8,918 bases of DNA from an uncultured Pseudomonas sp. GTDB taxonomy: Bacteria; Pseudomonadota; Gammaproteobacteria; Pseudomonadales; Pseudomonadaceae. Position 1 is the first letter of the stretch. The number at the start of each line of letters is the position of its first letter. The notes under the pieces are model-generated. The model saw only the letters and a list, made by a program, of their open reading frames with translations. It made no database searches and was not told the DNA's origin. The translations under genes and the position numbers were made by a program. The stretch lies in the NCBI GenBank assembly GCA_937863915.1, contig CALMID010000322.1, positions 1 through 8,918 on the forward strand, given 5' to 3'. This document shows positions 1 to 6,410 of this stretch, piece after piece.

Positions 1-561
1 AAGTACCTGGCCGAACTGGGGCGTGCCTGTCTGGGCGCGGCGCCCAATGCCGGGGATCGGGCGCTGGCCGAGTTGCAGTGGCGCAAGCCCGGTTGCTGGC
101 TGCTGACGCAGAATATCGATGGCTACCATTTGGCCGCGGGCAGCCCGCCTGAGCGCCTGATTGAAATCCACGGCCAGCTGGCGCCGCTGTACTGCCAGTC
201 CTGCGGTCAGGAGAGTGCCGAACTGGCGGAATATCTACAGCGGCCGCTGCCTCCCCGCTGTGCGCGCTGCGCCGGCATCCTGCGGCCGCCTGTGGTGCTG
301 TTCGGCGAAATGCTTCCGGAGCAGGCCATCGACAGGCTCTACCACGAGCTGCGCGAGGGCTTCGATCTGGTCATGGCCATCGGTACCACGGCCAGCTTCC
401 CGTATATCCGCGAACCCCTGCTGAGCACGCGCCAGAACGGCGGTTTCACGGTGGAAATCAACCCGCAGGCCACCGAACTGACCGCCTCGGTTGACCTCAG
501 TTTGCGTTGCGGCGCCGGAGACGTTCTGCCGGAACTACTGAGTCACAGTTTGTCTGATTAA
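1..561 (+). CDS. Sir2-family NAD-dependent protein deacylase, 3' part
   Basis: Partial gene: the reading frame is open from base 1, so the true start lies before the window; 186 codons are visible, ending at TAA 559-561. Sirtuins remove acyl groups from protein lysines using NAD+, giving nicotinamide and O-acyl-ADP-ribose, in the cytoplasm. Numbering from the first visible codon, TQNIDGYH (36-43) is the NAD/ribose-binding segment, His57 in the EIHGQL motif is the predicted catalytic base, and Cys65/Cys68 with Cys87/Cys90 form the zinc-binding module. These are followed by RPPVVLFGEMLP and GTTASFP, the latter corresponding to the usual GTS nucleotide-binding motif, here with Thr for Ser. The N-terminal Rossmann GAGxS motif and the region that distinguishes desuccinylases are outside the window, so the acyl preference cannot be read. 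The enteric homologue is CobB, but that symbol also means an unrelated cobalamin enzyme in Pseudomonas, so none is given. Family assignment is firm. Confidence 0.9.
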   Translation, partial: KYLAELGRACLGAAPNAGDRALAELQWRKPGCWLLTQNIDGYHLAAGSPPERLIEIHGQLAPLYCQSCGQESAELAEYLQRPLPPRCARCAGILRPPVVLFGEMLPEQAIDRLYHELREGFDLVMAIGTTASFPYIREPLLSTRQNGGFTVEINPQATELTASVDLSLRCGAGDVLPELLSHSLSD

Positions 562-578
562 ATTTGCAAATCGATTTG
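562..578. repeat. Overlapping AT-rich palindromes upstream of the lipoprotein genes
   Basis: Two perfect palindromes overlap: ATTTGCAAAT (562-571) and CAAATCGATTTG (567-578). They begin just after the sirtuin stop codon and run into a possible -35 hexamer. This is unusually AT-rich for the window and could be an operator for a dimeric regulator. The palindromes are seen directly; the operator role is inference. Confidence 0.45.
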
Positions 579-605
579 ATAGCCGGCATAGTCGCGTCCT
601 TTATA
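576..605 (+). promoter_or_regulatory. Candidate sigma-70 promoter for the NlpC/P60 lipoprotein genes
   Basis: TTGATA (576-581) is followed after 18 bp by TTTATA (600-605), with the overlapping hexamer TATAAG at 602-607. The pair lies in the 66-bp AT-rich gap after the sirtuin, about 22 bp before the lipoprotein ATG. The -35 overlaps the palindrome at 567-578. Found by eye and by position only. Confidence 0.4.
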
Positions 606-627
606 AGAATTCGACACGGTTGTGCCC

Positions 628-1239
628 ATGCATATTCGCTTCGCACCCATCGTGCCTCTCGCACTGACATTGCTACTGACCGCCTGCGCCGGCTACGCCC
701 CGCAGCAGTCGCTGACCCAGACTCAACCGCCGGTTGTTCAGACTTCGGTCGACGAGCCGAGCACCGAGCAGATGGCCGAGCTGACGGACGATGAGTCCTA
801 TGAGCTGCCATCGCTGGCTGACAGCATGCTGGCCCACGGCCTGTCCCTGGTGGGCACCCGCTACCGTCCGGGCGGCACCTCGGTGCAGAGCGGTTTTGAC
901 TGCAGCGGCTTTGTCGGCTTCCTCTACAAGCAGGAACTGGGCATCCAGCTGCCGCGTTCGACCCGCGAAATGATCACCCTGGATGCGCCGAAGGTGGCGC
1001 GCAGCGAGCTGGAACCGGGCGACATCATCTTCTTCAACAACCGTGGTCGTGGCCGCGTCAGTCATGCCGGGATCTACCTGGGCGACAATCAGTTCATTCA
1101 TTCCTCCAGCAGCCGCAGCGGCGGCGTGCGTGTCGACAGCCTGGCCGACCGTTACTGGAACTCCAGCTACATGCTGGCCAAGCGTGTGCTCGACGAAAAT
1201 CATCTGCCGGCCACCAGTGCCGGTCCGCAGCACCGCTGA
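628..1239 (+). CDS. NlpC/P60 family lipoprotein, predicted peptidoglycan DD-endopeptidase (MepS-like), copy 1
   Basis: A 203-residue exported lipoprotein. A signal peptide with hydrophobic core (PIVPLALTLLL) ends in the lipobox LTAC, so Cys20 should be lipidated; Ala at +2 favours outer-membrane sorting. A Gln/Pro/Glu-rich linker (about 25-60) leads to the NlpC/P60 domain (about 65-190) with catalytic Cys92 in GFDCSGFV, His146 in VSHAGIYLG and third polar residue His158 in FIHSSS. The family are papain-like cysteine peptidases that cut murein stem or cross-link peptides; the closest experimentally known relative by type is E. coli MepS (Spr). GTG at 622 is an in-frame alternative start; neither start has a strong Shine-Dalgarno, and ATG 628 gives a more typical signal peptide. 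In P. aeruginosa an adjacent pair of such proteins (PA1198/PA1199) is degraded by the CtpA-LbcA periplasmic protease; similar control here is inference. The paralogue starts 72 bp downstream. Confidence 0.92.
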   Translation: MHIRFAPIVPLALTLLLTACAGYAPQQSLTQTQPPVVQTSVDEPSTEQMAELTDDESYELPSLADSMLAHGLSLVGTRYRPGGTSVQSGFDCSGFVGFLYKQELGIQLPRSTREMITLDAPKVARSELEPGDIIFFNNRGRGRVSHAGIYLGDNQFIHSSSSRSGGVRVDSLADRYWNSSYMLAKRVLDENHLPATSAGPQHR

Positions 1240-1255
1240 TTGCCTGCTCAGGCTT

Positions 1256-1273
1256 GCGCCGCCCTGGCGGCGC
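1256..1273. repeat. GC-rich inverted repeat between the two lipoprotein genes
   Basis: Perfect 8-bp arms, GCGCCGCC (1256-1263) and GGCGGCGC (1266-1273), around a 2-base centre. It can form a stable hairpin of about 6-7 bp with a 4-6 nt loop in RNA. No T-run follows, so it is not a canonical intrinsic terminator; it may stabilise or separate the two messages. Confidence 0.5.
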
Positions 1274-1311
1274 GGGCAGAGTAGGGCGGTCGCTTCAACG
1301 GACTGCCCGCC

Positions 1312-1812
1312 ATGCGCCTGACGGCCCGCTTCACGCTCCTCGCTTCGATTCTCCTGCTGGCCGCCTGCGCCGGCCGCTCCCCCGACCCTCAGCCCTTGCC
1401 GCCGCCGATCCAGTCGGGCGCTGCCGAGGATGTGCTGTTTCGTGCCCTGGGTCTGGTTGGTACGCCCTATCGTTATGGCGGCAACAACCCACAGAGTGGT
1501 TTCGATTGCAGCGGACTGATCGGTTACGTCTACCGCGATGCGGCTGGCCTGCAGCTGCCGCGCTCGACCCGTGAGCTGATTCGTCTGCCGGTGCCGCCGG
1601 TGCCGCGCCAGGATCTGTCGGCAGGCGACCTGGTGTTCTTCGCTACCAGTGGTGGCAGCCAGGTCAGTCATGCCGGTATCTATGTCGGCGAAGGTCGCTT
1701 CGTGCATGCGCCCAGTTCCGGCGGCACGGTCAGACTGGACAGCCTGTCCAGTCGCTATTGGCAGCAGACCTACCTCGATGCCCGTCGCGTACTGGTGGCC
1801 GGCTACCACTGA
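1312..1812 (+). CDS. NlpC/P60 family lipoprotein, predicted peptidoglycan DD-endopeptidase (MepS-like), copy 2
   Basis: A 166-residue paralogue of the upstream gene with a much shorter linker. The signal peptide ends in lipobox LAAC, making Cys19 the lipidated residue, with Ala at +2 (outer-membrane sorting). After a short Pro-rich spacer (about 22-35) comes the NlpC/P60 domain with Cys66 in GFDCSGLIGYVYRD, His120 in VSHAGIYVG and His132 in FVHAPSSGG. The paralogues share the blocks LVGTxYRxGG, QSGFDCSG, QLPRSTRE, DLVFF/DIIFF, VSHAGIY and DSLxxRYW, so the pair arose by tandem duplication and both catalytic sites are intact. The product should cut peptide bonds in murein stem or cross-link peptides from the inner face of the outer membrane. 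Only weak Shine-Dalgarno sequence (ACGGA near 1298) precedes ATG 1312. Transcription is either from the upstream promoter or from the 72-bp gap; no clear promoter is seen there. Confidence 0.92.
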   Translation: MRLTARFTLLASILLLAACAGRSPDPQPLPPPIQSGAAEDVLFRALGLVGTPYRYGGNNPQSGFDCSGLIGYVYRDAAGLQLPRSTRELIRLPVPPVPRQDLSAGDLVFFATSGGSQVSHAGIYVGEGRFVHAPSSGGTVRLDSLSSRYWQQTYLDARRVLVAGYH

Positions 1813-1845
1813 CATCTTGTCCGTGGGCGACCCATCAGTCATCCG

Positions 1846-1874
1846 CTGCGTGATGTGGCGCGCCAAGGCATAAT
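1846..1874 (+). promoter_or_regulatory. Candidate promoter (-10 CATAAT) of the bluB-cob operon
   Basis: CATAAT at 1869-1874, within GGCATAATTGCGCC, is a typical Pseudomonas -10 context and lies about 46 bp before the bluB ATG. The region 17 bp upstream (CTGCGT, 1846-1851) is a poor -35. The whole 108-bp gap 1813-1920 contains no B12-box and is too short for a cobalamin riboswitch. It does hold a small GGCGG-AA-CCGCC inverted repeat at 1886-1897 inside the predicted leader. Confidence 0.4.
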
Positions 1875-1920
1875 TGCGCCCCTCTGGCGGAACCGCCCCG
1901 ATGCACGGACCTTTTGCACC

Positions 1921-2577
1921 ATGAGTGCCGAACCTTTTTCCAGCAGCGAGCGTGCTGCGGTCTATCGCGCCATTGCCGAGCGCCGGGACATGCGTCATTT
2001 CAGCCCTGGCGAGATTCCTGCCGAGCTGTTGCAGCGTCTGTTGCACGCGGCGCACCAGGCGCCCAGCGTCGGGCTGATGCAGCCCTGGCGCTTTATACGC
2101 ATCACCCGGCCTGAGTTGCGCGCGGCCATCGCCGAACAGGTCGAGGCCGAGCGCTTGCTCACGGCCGAGGCGCTGGGCGAGCGTTCCGGCGAATTCATGC
2201 GGCTCAAGGTCGAAGGCATCCGTGACTGTGCCGAGTTGCTCGTGGCGGCCCTCATGGATGGACGTGAGGCTCATGTATTCGGGCGCCGCACCCTGCCGGA
2301 AATGGATCTGGCCTCGCTGTCCTGCGCCATCCAGAATCTCTGGCTGGCGGCGCGGGCGGAAAATCTCGGCATGGGCTGGGTGTCGCTGTTTGACCCGCAG
2401 GCGCTCGGTGAGCTGCTGGGCCTGCCCGTCGGGGCCAAGGCGGTGGCGATTCTGTGCCTGGGACCGGTGGCGGAGTTCTACCCCGCGCCGATGCTCGAAC
2501 TGGAGGGCTGGGCCAAGGTTCGACCACTTTCTGAGCTGCTCTACAGCGATCGCTGGGGCGCGGTGAGCGAGGAGTAG
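1921..2577 (+). CDS. bluB: 5,6-dimethylbenzimidazole synthase (BluB)
   Basis: A 218-residue flavoprotein of the nitroreductase fold. BluB uses O2 to fragment bound reduced FMN and form DMB, the lower ligand of cobalamin, in the cytoplasm. Diagnostic sequence: RRDMRHF (21-27) with Asp23, the likely equivalent of the essential Asp of the Sinorhizobium enzyme; AAHQAPSVGLMQPWRFIRI (43-61), the FMN-binding signature of BluB; LPEMDLASLSCAIQNLWLAARAENLGMGWVSLF (125-157); and the C-terminal GPVAEFYPxPMLExEGW segment. Length matches the family. An in-frame GTG at 1855 would add 22 residues unlike BluB and would overlap the putative -10, so ATG 1921 is preferred although its Shine-Dalgarno is weak. It heads the cassette: cobU starts 3 bp after its stop. 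In other Pseudomonas bluB is usually followed by cobD, the decarboxylase cobC and cobQ; here it abuts cobU directly. Confidence 0.95.
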   Translation: MSAEPFSSSERAAVYRAIAERRDMRHFSPGEIPAELLQRLLHAAHQAPSVGLMQPWRFIRITRPELRAAIAEQVEAERLLTAEALGERSGEFMRLKVEGIRDCAELLVAALMDGREAHVFGRRTLPEMDLASLSCAIQNLWLAARAENLGMGWVSLFDPQALGELLGLPVGAKAVAILCLGPVAEFYPAPMLELEGWAKVRPLSELLYSDRWGAVSEE

Positions 2578-2580
2578 TCC

Positions 2581-3102
2581 ATGCGCGAACTGATTCTCGG
2601 CGGCGCCCGCTCCGGCAAGAGCCGTCTGGCCGAACAACTGGCCCTGGCCAGTGGTCTGGCGGTGACCTATATCGCCACCAGCCAGGCGCTGGATGGTGAG
2701 ATGACGGCGCGCATTGCCCATCACCAGGCGAGGCGGCCAGTGGAGTGGGCACTGTGTGAAGAACCGCTCGAACTGGCGCGGGTGCTGCGCGACAATGCCG
2801 CCCCCGATCGCTGCCTGCTGGTGGACTGCCTGACCCTGTGGCTGACCAATCTGCTGATGCTGGATGACCCACAGCGCCTGCAGCACGAACGCGAGGCATT
2901 GCTGCAGGCGTTGGGGGAGTTGCCCGGGCGGATCATTCTGGTCAGCAATGAAACCGGTCTTGGCGTGGTGCCGCTGGGCGAGCTGACCCGACGCTATGTC
3001 GATGCAGCCGGCTGGTTGCATCAGGCCGTGGCCGCCGCCTGCGATCGGGTGATTTTTACCGTGGCCGGTTTGCCGATGATTCTCAAAGGAGAGGCGCTGT
3101 GA
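2581..3102 (+). CDS. cobU: Adenosylcobinamide kinase / adenosylcobinamide-phosphate guanylyltransferase
   Basis: A 173-residue bifunctional enzyme (CobU in enterics, CobP in Pseudomonas denitrificans naming). It phosphorylates the aminopropanol arm of adenosylcobinamide and then transfers GMP from GTP to make adenosylcobinamide-GDP. Visible motifs: P-loop GGARSGKS (7-14); [12 protein letters not shown] (30-41); [10 protein letters not shown] (44-53), in which His47 aligns with the guanylylated His46 of Salmonella Cob[15 protein letters not shown] (about 79-92), carrying the Walker B Asp; and [21 protein letters not shown], a CobU signature. The length is close to the 180-residue Salmonella protein and there are no gaps. 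A clear Shine-Dalgarno GAGGAG (2569-2574) overlapping the end of bluB fixes the ATG at 2581. Its stop overlaps the cobT start as GTGA, implying translational coupling. Confidence 0.96.
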   Translation: MRELILGGARSGKSRLAEQLALASGLAVTYIATSQALDGEMTARIAHHQARRPVEWALCEEPLELARVLRDNAAPDRCLLVDCLTLWLTNLLMLDDPQRLQHEREALLQALGELPGRIILVSNETGLGVVPLGELTRRYVDAAGWLHQAVAAACDRVIFTVAGLPMILKGEAL

Positions 3103-4151
3103 GCAGCCCCTGGTGGCAACAACCCTGTCGTGCCCTCGATGCCCATGCCGCGGCAGCGGCCGCGCGGCGTCAGGCCCAGCTGACCAAACCGAGCGGCTCG
3201 CTGGGCCAGCTGGAAGGCCTCAGCCTGCGCCTGGCGGCCCAGCAGGGGCGTGAGCGCCCTAGCCTGGAACATATCTGGATTGCCATCTTTGCCGGTGACC
3301 ATGGCGTGGTCGCCGAGGGCGTGTCGGCCTATCCCCAGGCGGTGACCGCGCAGATGCTTGGCAACTTCGTGGCCGGTGGTGCCGCGATCAGCGTGCTGGC
3401 GCGCGAGCTGGGTGCCCATCTGGAAGTGCACAACCTCGGCACTGTCGAGCCGCAACCGGCCATGGCCGGGGTCAGCCAGCACCAGTTGGCGCCCGGCACG
3501 CGCAATTTCGTCGTGCAGCCGGCCATGACGGCGGAGCAGTGCCTGGCCGCGCTGGCCATCGGTCGCGAGGTTGCCGAGCGGGCCGCCGCCGAAGGCTGCC
3601 AACTGCTGATCGGCGGCGAGATGGGCATCGGCAACACCACGGCTGCCAGTGCCCTGGCCTGTGCCTTGCTGGACGATCCACTGGACGAGCTGATCGGCCG
3701 TGGCACCGGCCTGGACAGCCAGGGCCTGGCGCGCAAGACCCGGGTCATCGAGCAGGCCCTGAGCCTGCATGCCGGGGAGCGCACGCCGCTGGACTGGTTG
3801 CAGCGCCTCGGCGGCCTGGAAATTGCCGCGCTCAGCGGCGCCTATATCGCCTGCGCGCAGGCCGGCATCAGCGTGCTGGTCGATGGTTTTATCTGCAGCG
3901 TGGCGGCCCTGCTGGCCGTGCGCCTGAATCCCGGCGTGGCCGACTGGCTGCTGTTCAGCCACTGCGGCGCCGAACCCGGACACCGTCACGTGCTGCAGGC
4001 CCTGGATGGCCAGCCGCTGCTGCACCTGGGCCTGCGCCTGGGCGAGGGCAGCGGGGCGGCGCTGGCACTTCCCCTGTTGCGCCTGGCCTGTGCCCTGCAC
4101 GGGCAGATGGCGACTTTTTCCGAAGCTTCCGTTGAGGACCGTACCCCATGA
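3099..4151 (+). CDS. cobT: Nicotinate-nucleotide:dimethylbenzimidazole phosphoribosyltransferase
   Basis: A 350-residue cytoplasmic enzyme that transfers ribose-phosphate from nicotinate mononucleotide to DMB, giving alpha-ribazole 5'-phosphate; it thus uses the product of bluB two genes upstream. Signatures in order: [12 protein letters not shown] (28-39), [20 protein letters not shown] (64-83), [10 protein letters not shown] (93-102), [14 protein letters not shown] (172-185) with Glu174, GRGTGLD (200-206), [13 protein letters not shown] (261-273), [10 protein letters not shown] (286-295) and [14 protein letters not shown] (310-323), where Glu316 matches the catalytic base Glu317 of Salmonella CobT. 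The length is nearly that of the 356-residue enteric enzyme. The start is GTG 3099, overlapping the cobU stop by 4 bp; Shine-Dalgarno AAAGGAGAG (3085-3093) supports it. The end overlaps cobC by ATGA. All catalytic elements are intact. Confidence 0.97.
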   Translation: MSSPWWQQPCRALDAHAAAAAARRQAQLTKPSGSLGQLEGLSLRLAAQQGRERPSLEHIWIAIFAGDHGVVAEGVSAYPQAVTAQMLGNFVAGGAAISVLARELGAHLEVHNLGTVEPQPAMAGVSQHQLAPGTRNFVVQPAMTAEQCLAALAIGREVAERAAAEGCQLLIGGEMGIGNTTAASALACALLDDPLDELIGRGTGLDSQGLARKTRVIEQALSLHAGERTPLDWLQRLGGLEIAALSGAYIACAQAGISVLVDGFICSVAALLAVRLNPGVADWLLFSHCGAEPGHRHVLQALDGQPLLHLGLRLGEGSGAALALPLLRLACALHGQMATFSEASVEDRTP

Positions 4152-4720
4152 CTCTGCAACTCGAACTCCTGCGCCACGGTGAAACCACTGCCGGTGGCGG
4201 CTTCCATGGCAGCACCGATGCACCGCTGGCCGAGCGTGGCTGGCAGCAGATGCGTGCCGCCGTGGCCGCTCAACCCGCGTGGGACCTGATCATCAGTTCG
4301 CCGCTGACCCGCTGTGAGGCCTTTGCCCGTGAGCTGGCCGAGCAGACGGGCGTGCCGCTGCGCATCGAGGCGGACCTGCGCGAACTGCATTTCGGCGACT
4401 GGGAAGGGCGCAATTCGGCGGAAATCCTGCTGGAAGACAGCGAGGCCCTCGGCCAGTTCTGGAACGATCCGTACCGCTTCACCCCGCCGAATGCCGAACC
4501 GGTGCGCGATTTCGCCGACCGCGTGCTGGCCGCGGTCGAGCGCCTGCAGAGCGAACTGGATGGCCAGCGCGTGCTGCTGATCACCCACGGTGGCGTCATG
4601 CGCCTGCTGCTGGCCCGCGCCCGTGGCCTGCCGGAAAGCCAGCTGCTGCAGGTGGAGGTCGGTTTCGGCGCCCTGCATCGCCTGCAGGTCGAGGCCGGCC
4701 TGGGTCTGACCGAAGCCTGA
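4148..4720 (+). CDS. cobC: Alpha-ribazole phosphatase, histidine phosphatase superfamily
   Basis: A 190-residue member of the phosphoglycerate-mutase-like histidine phosphatases, predicted to remove the 5'-phosphate from alpha-ribazole phosphate (or from adenosylcobalamin phosphate after CobS). The phospho-acceptor His10 lies in LLRHGET (7-13); Arg9, Arg55 in [11 protein letters not shown] and the second catalytic His147 in [13 protein letters not shown] complete the phosphate pocket. [10 protein letters not shown] (79-88), with Glu79 as the likely acid, is characteristic of the CobC subfamily rather than glycolytic mutases. The start overlaps the cobT stop by 4 bp, with GAGGA at 4134-4138 as ribosome binding site; cobS begins 1 bp after the stop. 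The symbol follows the Salmonella scheme: in Pseudomonas nomenclature cobC can also mean the unrelated threonine-phosphate decarboxylase. The catalytic class is secure; the substrate rests on the subfamily motif and the operon. Confidence 0.93.
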   Translation: MTLQLELLRHGETTAGGGFHGSTDAPLAERGWQQMRAAVAAQPAWDLIISSPLTRCEAFARELAEQTGVPLRIEADLRELHFGDWEGRNSAEILLEDSEALGQFWNDPYRFTPPNAEPVRDFADRVLAAVERLQSELDGQRVLLITHGGVMRLLLARARGLPESQLLQVEVGFGALHRLQVEAGLGLTEA

Positions 4721-4721
4721 C

Positions 4722-5465
4722 ATGCTGCCCACGCCGCTGCTGATCGCCCTGCAGTTTCTCACCCGCCTGCCGGTTCGCCTGCTGTGTATGCCGGCGCCCG
4801 AGCAGGTCGGCCGCTCGCTGCTCTGGTATCCGCTGGTGGGGTTGCTGCTGGGTGGGCTGCTGCTGGTGGCGCAGGCGCTGCTGAGCCAGCAGCCGGCGGT
4901 GCTGCAGGCGGCCCTGCTGCTGACCCTGTGGGTGGGGTTGAGTGGCGGGCTGCATCTGGACGGTCTGGCCGATACCGCCGATGCCTGGGTGGGCGGCTAC
5001 GGCGACCGCGAGCGTACCCTGGCGATCATGAAGGACCCGCGCAGCGGGCCCATTGCCGTGGTGGTGCTGGTGCTGCTGTTGCTGCTCAAGTTCGCTGCGC
5101 TGCTGGTGTTGCTGCAGGCCGGGCAGACTCTGGCCCTGCTGCTGGCTCCGTGGCTGGGACGCAGTGCGCTGCCGCTGCTGCTGCGCAGCACCGCCTATGT
5201 GCGGCCGGGTGGCCTCGGTGCACAGCTGGCCGAGCACCTGCCGCGGCGCGAACTGCCCTGGGTGCTCGGCCTGCACCTGGCCCTGCTGGCCCTGGCCGGG
5301 CTGAGTGGGCTCTGGGCGTTGCTGGCGGCCTCGCTGGTGTTTGTCTTCTGGCGGCGGGCTTTGCTGGCACGCCTGCAAGGCACCACCGGTGATACCGCCG
5401 GAGCACTGGTCGAGCTGATCGAGGTGGCGGTTCTCCTGACCTTGGCCCTGCACCTCGCCGGCTGA
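4722..5465 (+). CDS. cobS: Adenosylcobinamide-GDP ribazoletransferase (cobalamin synthase)
   Basis: A 247-residue polytopic inner-membrane protein that joins adenosylcobinamide-GDP to alpha-ribazole (or its phosphate) to give adenosylcobalamin (phosphate), releasing GMP: the last assembly step (CobV in P. denitrificans naming). Evidence: N-terminal ALQFLTRLPV (9-18), the conserved LLWYPLVGLLLG (33-44), the cytoplasmic acidic metal-binding motif GGLHLDGLADTADAWVGG (75-92) with Asp80, Asp84 and Asp87, DRERTLAIMKDPRSGPIA (95-112), and the late TTGDTAGALVELIEVAVLL segment (221-239). About six to seven hydrophobic segments separate these. The length is normal for CobS (about 245-260). Codons are dominated by CTG. 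The start is 1 bp after the cobC stop with no clear Shine-Dalgarno of its own, so translation probably depends on re-initiation. A 58-bp gap without a T-run terminator follows. Confidence 0.95.
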   Translation: MLPTPLLIALQFLTRLPVRLLCMPAPEQVGRSLLWYPLVGLLLGGLLLVAQALLSQQPAVLQAALLLTLWVGLSGGLHLDGLADTADAWVGGYGDRERTLAIMKDPRSGPIAVVVLVLLLLLKFAALLVLLQAGQTLALLLAPWLGRSALPLLLRSTAYVRPGGLGAQLAEHLPRRELPWVLGLHLALLALAGLSGLWALLAASLVFVFWRRALLARLQGTTGDTAGALVELIEVAVLLTLALHLAG

Positions 5466-5482
5466 AACAGGGCGGTAGCGCC

Positions 5483-5501
5483 GATTCTGGCCTAGGGTTA
5501 A
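5483..5501 (+). promoter_or_regulatory. Shared upstream element, copy 1 (possible -10 region TAGGGT)
   Basis: GATTCTGGCCTAGGGTTAA lies 22 bp before the ATG of the first binding-protein-like gene. It matches 16 of 19 bases of the element at 6411-6429 upstream of the paralogue. TAGGGT (5493-5498) could act as a -10, but no convincing -35 is present. Conservation is directly visible; the promoter role is inference. Confidence 0.45.
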
Positions 5502-5523
5502 TGGGTGTTATGGAGAACCCCGG

Positions 5524-6393
5524 ATGCCACGATTGTTGCTGCTGTTTCTGCTCTTCGGTCTGGCCTGTGGCGCCAGGGCTGCGGAGTCATTGACCTGGCT
5601 GCTGCTGCCGATACCCGGTGCCATCAACCTCAAGCAGGGTGTCCCTGATGACGGTATGGCGCTGGAGTTGCTGCGGGCGCTGGAGCCGGGGCTGTACAGC
5701 CGTGGCGTACAGGTACGCTACGAGCTGGGCAATGTGCCGCGCATGCAGCAGAACCTGGAGCAGGGCCGGCCGCTGTGTTCGGCGGTGAACCTGCGCAGTG
5801 CCGAGCGTGATCGCCTGGCATTGTTCGTCCCCTTGCTGCTGGTGCCGCCGATGCAATTGGTCGTGCGTGCGGAGGATCGCGCGCGTCTGCCGCTGGATAA
5901 CGGCCAGGTTGCCTGGCAGGCACTGCTCGACAGTGGCCTGCATGGCGCGGTGCACAGCCAGCGGGTCTATCCACAGGTCATCCGCGCGAGCATGCAGCAG
6001 GCCCTGAATGATGGTCGCCTGCAAGCGGTGACGCTGTCCGGCAATATCGACAAGCACCTGCTGATGCTCAGTCATGGACGTTTCGATTTCACCCTGGAAT
6101 TTCCTCTGGTGGTCAGCCAGGTCATGCGTTCCGGTCAGCTCAAGCAGCCGCTGACCTTGTTTCCGCTGCAGCAGATGGAGCAACCGGAAGTGGTGGGCAC
6201 GTACTGCACGCGCGGTCCGTGGGGCGAGCAGATGGCCAGGCAGATCGATGCCAGCCTGCGCGAGCTGTTGCAGACACAGTCGCTGGATCCGCTGTACCAG
6301 CACTGGTTGCCGGCAGAAAGCTACCAGGCCTATCAGGCTTCGATTCAGCATTTTCTGCATCATCGCGCCCAGCAGCCGATGCAGTTCGATTAG
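5524..6393 (+). CDS. Exported solute-binding-like protein (SBP_bac_3-like, resembles TIGR02285 proteins), copy 1
   Basis: A 289-residue protein with a Sec signal peptide (MPRLLLLFLLFGLACGARA, predicted cleavage near residue 19-20), so probably periplasmic. The mature part looks like a divergent family-3 amino-acid-type binding protein: RSAERDRLALFVPLLLVPPMQLVVR (91-115) corresponds to the usual T-P-E-R...F-S-x-P-Y...L-V-V region, with Arg95 in the place of the ligand-carboxylate Arg, and LLMLSHGRFDFTLEF (179-193) to the second-lobe Asp region. It resembles proteins annotated as TIGR02285 family in Pseudomonas, whose ligand is unknown to me. The mature protein has exactly two cysteines (Cys85, Cys228), both conserved in the downstream paralogue. 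GGAGA at 5512-5516 supports ATG 5524. No ABC permease or ATPase is adjacent, so it may be a sensor or accessory protein. The family is moderately sure; no specific function can be assigned. Confidence 0.85.
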   Translation: MPRLLLLFLLFGLACGARAAESLTWLLLPIPGAINLKQGVPDDGMALELLRALEPGLYSRGVQVRYELGNVPRMQQNLEQGRPLCSAVNLRSAERDRLALFVPLLLVPPMQLVVRAEDRARLPLDNGQVAWQALLDSGLHGAVHSQRVYPQVIRASMQQALNDGRLQAVTLSGNIDKHLLMLSHGRFDFTLEFPLVVSQVMRSGQLKQPLTLFPLQQMEQPEVVGTYCTRGPWGEQMARQIDASLRELLQTQSLDPLYQHWLPAESYQAYQASIQHFLHHRAQQPMQFD

Positions 6394-6410
6394 CCGGCCG
6401 CGCTCCGGGT

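Noticed and set aside
73..561. TTG 73 as the start of the sirtuin gene
   Set aside because: The same frame is open back to base 1 with sirtuin-like sequence (AAPNAGDRALAEL), and a start at 73 would remove the NAD-binding N-terminus.
1886..1897. GGCGG-AA-CCGCC inverted repeat before bluB as a terminator or attenuator
   Set aside because: The loop is only two bases and no T-run follows; kept only as a remark under the promoter entry.
1855..1920. GTG 1855 as the bluB start
   Set aside because: It would add 22 residues unlike BluB, has no Shine-Dalgarno, and overlaps the likely promoter -10.
673..3021. 782-codon open frame on the minus strand
   Set aside because: It spans four well-supported plus-strand genes, has a Gln/His/Arg/Ala-rich sequence without any recognisable domain, and results from the absence of stop codons opposite high-GC coding DNA.
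3021..4223. 400-codon minus-strand open frame opposite cobT
   Set aside because: Same artefact: low-complexity Gln/Gly/Arg composition, opposite a gene with full catalytic motifs.
4840..5160. Dense CTG runs in cobS as a possible trinucleotide repeat
   Set aside because: They encode leucine-rich membrane segments with the preferred Leu codon of GC-rich Pseudomonas; the runs are interrupted and not tandemly periodic.
5470..5482. GGCG-GTAG-CGCC hairpin after cobS as a terminator
   Set aside because: Only a 4-bp stem and no T-run; too weak to call.
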